Positions 61,969 to 64,000 of a stretch of 64,000 nucleotides of DNA are shown piece by piece; within the stretch, counting starts at the first letter, position 1, and the number at the start of each line of letters is the position of its first letter. Origin of the DNA: Puffinus mauretanicus (Eukaryota; Chordata; Aves; Procellariiformes; Procellariidae). Location: positions 558,001 to 622,000 of the forward strand of contig JAJKFH010001315.1 of NCBI GenBank assembly GCA_023333565.1. Direction: 5' to 3'. Below the pieces are notes generated by a model. It had not been told where the DNA came from, did no database searches, and saw only the letters and a list, made by a program, of their open reading frames with translations. The position numbers and the translations under genes were made by a program.

Positions 61969-64000
61969 CGCTTGGCACTGCTTGAGGTTATCTGCAGGCA
62001 TTAGGCTTCAAGAGAGGGCCTGTGGAGGTTTGCTGATCAGTGGACATCAAGGTAACTCCACTAGATTAAAGCTAATACATAAAATATGTTCATATGAGAA
62101 GACTATAATTAATCATAAATATTTTTATTAAAAATACCATACAGACTAATTACAAAATTTGCTGGTATGTAAAGTTACCAGGTTTTGAGAAATGTTAGTT
62201 CCTGCATTAATCAGCATATCCCCTGAATTTCCCTTTGAGAAGTTTAAAATAAACTTTACAGTGCACTAAACTAAATATTCCATGCCTATTGTAATGAAAA
62301 ATAGAGTAACATTCACAAGCAGTATATATATCTCAAAAGTAGAAACTATAGAAAAACTCTATTTAAGAAATAATATGGTCTTGTATCGTAAAAGAGGGAC
62401 CTGTGTAAAACAGGTATTGCATCATGTCCCTGTAAAAACAGATCTGCTTGTTCATCTCCCTATGGAAATCCAGATTCAAAAGGAACATTGCTGAAATCAG
62501 CCTTTCAGTGCTCTATTAGTTGCATCAGGTTTTGTTTCTAAATAAAACAGTACATATATGAACTAGTGCATAAGCTATTAATGATGTGTTGCTAATAATC
62601 TTTATAGCAGTTGCTGAAAAGAGCCCCAGTTTTTCTCACATAATGTTCCATAGGGGCTTCAGTATTGTATGTATCTTGTTACATGTGTTCATATTAGCAG
62701 TCCATTAGATTTCCAATGTAATCTTGCTTTGATTAGACATGATACCAGTTACGAGATTTAATGTTGATTTCAGTAAGATTTAAATACTTTCCATGTCACT
62801 CTTCTCTTTTTGGTGAAATTGGTATACTCTGTTATGTCGCAAGTTTTACGCGACGTAATGGATGTGGTGAAGCTCTTTGAGATGTTTGTATTGAAGATAT
62901 TCTTAAAAGTATGAAATTGTATTGCACCTTTTTTTTAAAAAAAAAACCACTGAGCATAGTTGGAACCAAGTCATTCTTTTATTCACCTTGCTTCTGTTCT
63001 CATTAATAATTTATTAGAAATTATCTCATATAGCTCCCTACTCCTTTTAACTGAGGATGAATCTTTGGTGTACTGAACTTACACAAAATCTGATACAGAA
63101 CAGCATTTAACCACAAAGAGGTGACCCAAAACTGAAACAGCTTGTCACCACGTCAGCACTTGCTGAAACCTCATTTTAAGTTGGACTAATACATAGTGAC
63201 CATGCATCATTACAAAATAGCCTCCAGTAAAGGTGACAGGTACACACAGCTACCAGAAATTAAGTATTTGTGAAGTAAAACAGTAGCAAAATCCCAGAGT
63301 TTGTTCCGAGGACCCTGTGTGTTGCAGAGCCTACCCGTGAAATTGTAATCTAGAAACTATTGAACATTTGCCCATAGGCAAAAGGAGCCCTGCAAGAGAA
63401 ATACGGAGAATGGCCGCGAAGTACAGATCGCTGTCGTAGAATCAGACTCCTATTCGATTGGTGTGCATGCATTTATTGTGTGGTTAAAGCTTGTCTCAAA
63501 ACAAGGCCTAGAAATGCTTTGTGTTATATCAGCATCCACACGAGAACTGCAAGATATGCAAAGTAAAAAGTTGGCAAGGGGTGAGGAGGGCTTTTACTCT
63601 CAACTTGACTGAACTTGATAGTTAAGTTCCAGGCACTGCAAACACTGAATAAAATGTCTAAAACTTTCAGCTTTTCCTATTCCTAGTCTCTTTTTTTTGC
63701 ATAAGCAGGTGAAAATGGAGACTACAATATCACTACATAAAGGAAAGCATAAAGTATGCTTTTTAAATTTTTTTTTTTTTTACTGTGTGAGGCAACATTT
63801 AACAGAAAAAATTTCTGCATTTTTTCAGCTAATGGTTCAGCTTGGGTGTTGTGATGACAGTTGCAGAATCTTAAGAAAATTATTTTTGCATTTTTAGGAG
63901 TAAAATGTATGACCCTGTTAAATTGGTTTCGGGAGATGAGCACAGTATGAGCTGATAGTTAAAATACTCTTATCAGTAAAGCTTTTCTCTTGGTAGGGAT

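Larger units (their letters stand above)
60053..64000 (+). other. SPTY2D1: SPTY2D1 intron 1 (partial)
   Basis: Starts at the GTGAGC donor and runs at least 3.9 kb to the window edge. The first 500 bp are CpG-island sequence with a poly-G tract; the rest is AT-rich, with a CR1 fragment (61866-61968) and a T-rich run near 63765-63780. No further exon was seen. Confidence 0.85.

Overview
The window is vertebrate nuclear DNA, almost certainly from a bird. The evidence is several chicken-repeat-1 (CR1) retrotransposons with the diagnostic 8-bp 3' repeat (ATTCTATG/ATTCTGTG), two solo LTRs with avian endogenous-retrovirus style ends, very sparse coding sequence with GT-AG introns, and CpG-island promoters. 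I cannot fix the order or species. There is no sign of bacterial operons, CRISPR arrays or a defence system.

Only two genes can be supported. On the minus strand lies the complete coding sequence of TMEM86A (lysoplasmalogenase-like membrane enzyme, 237 codons plus stop). It has three coding exons: 25629-25649 (7 codons), 5960-6224 and 1321-1748. Intron 1 is 19.4 kb and intron 2 is 4.2 kb. On the plus strand lies the first coding exon of SPTY2D1 (SPT2 histone chaperone) at 59993-60052; the rest lies beyond the right edge. The two genes are head to head, about 34 kb apart between start codons, matching the order I know from human 11p15.1.

Layout. 1-1320: probable TMEM86A 3' UTR or downstream DNA. 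1321-25649: TMEM86A, whose introns hold three CR1 pieces (10.3, 17.2 and 20.8 kb), a solo LTR (19.7-20.3 kb), an A20 tract and small tandem repeats. About 25.1-26.6 kb: CpG island and promoter with a perfect CRE next to a TATA-like box. 26.6-59.3 kb: intergenic, with a 2.77-kb CR1 (30.8-33.6 kb) that keeps decayed endonuclease and reverse-transcriptase reading, a perfect 12-bp inverted repeat (45.0 kb), a ~50-bp minisatellite (51.4 kb), a CR1 3' end (52.9 kb), a very old CR1 (54.8-55.8 kb), a second solo LTR with a perfect 5-bp target-site duplication (56.55-57.14 kb), and an unrecognised disrupted protein-like frame on the minus strand (57.46-58.05 kb). 59.3-60.6 kb: SPTY2D1 CpG island with TATA box, CRE half-sites and exon 1. 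60.05-64.0 kb: SPTY2D1 intron 1 with a short CR1 fragment.

The two genes are not known to act in one pathway: TMEM86A is an ER lipid enzyme and SPTY2D1 is a nuclear chromatin factor. What links them here is position and a similar promoter design (CRE-type sites close to a TATA-like element inside a CpG island). I found no strong candidate for a new biological system. The items most worth checking are the broken frame at 57.5-58.05 kb, the CRE-bearing LTR 2.9 kb upstream of SPTY2D1, and the promoter architecture.
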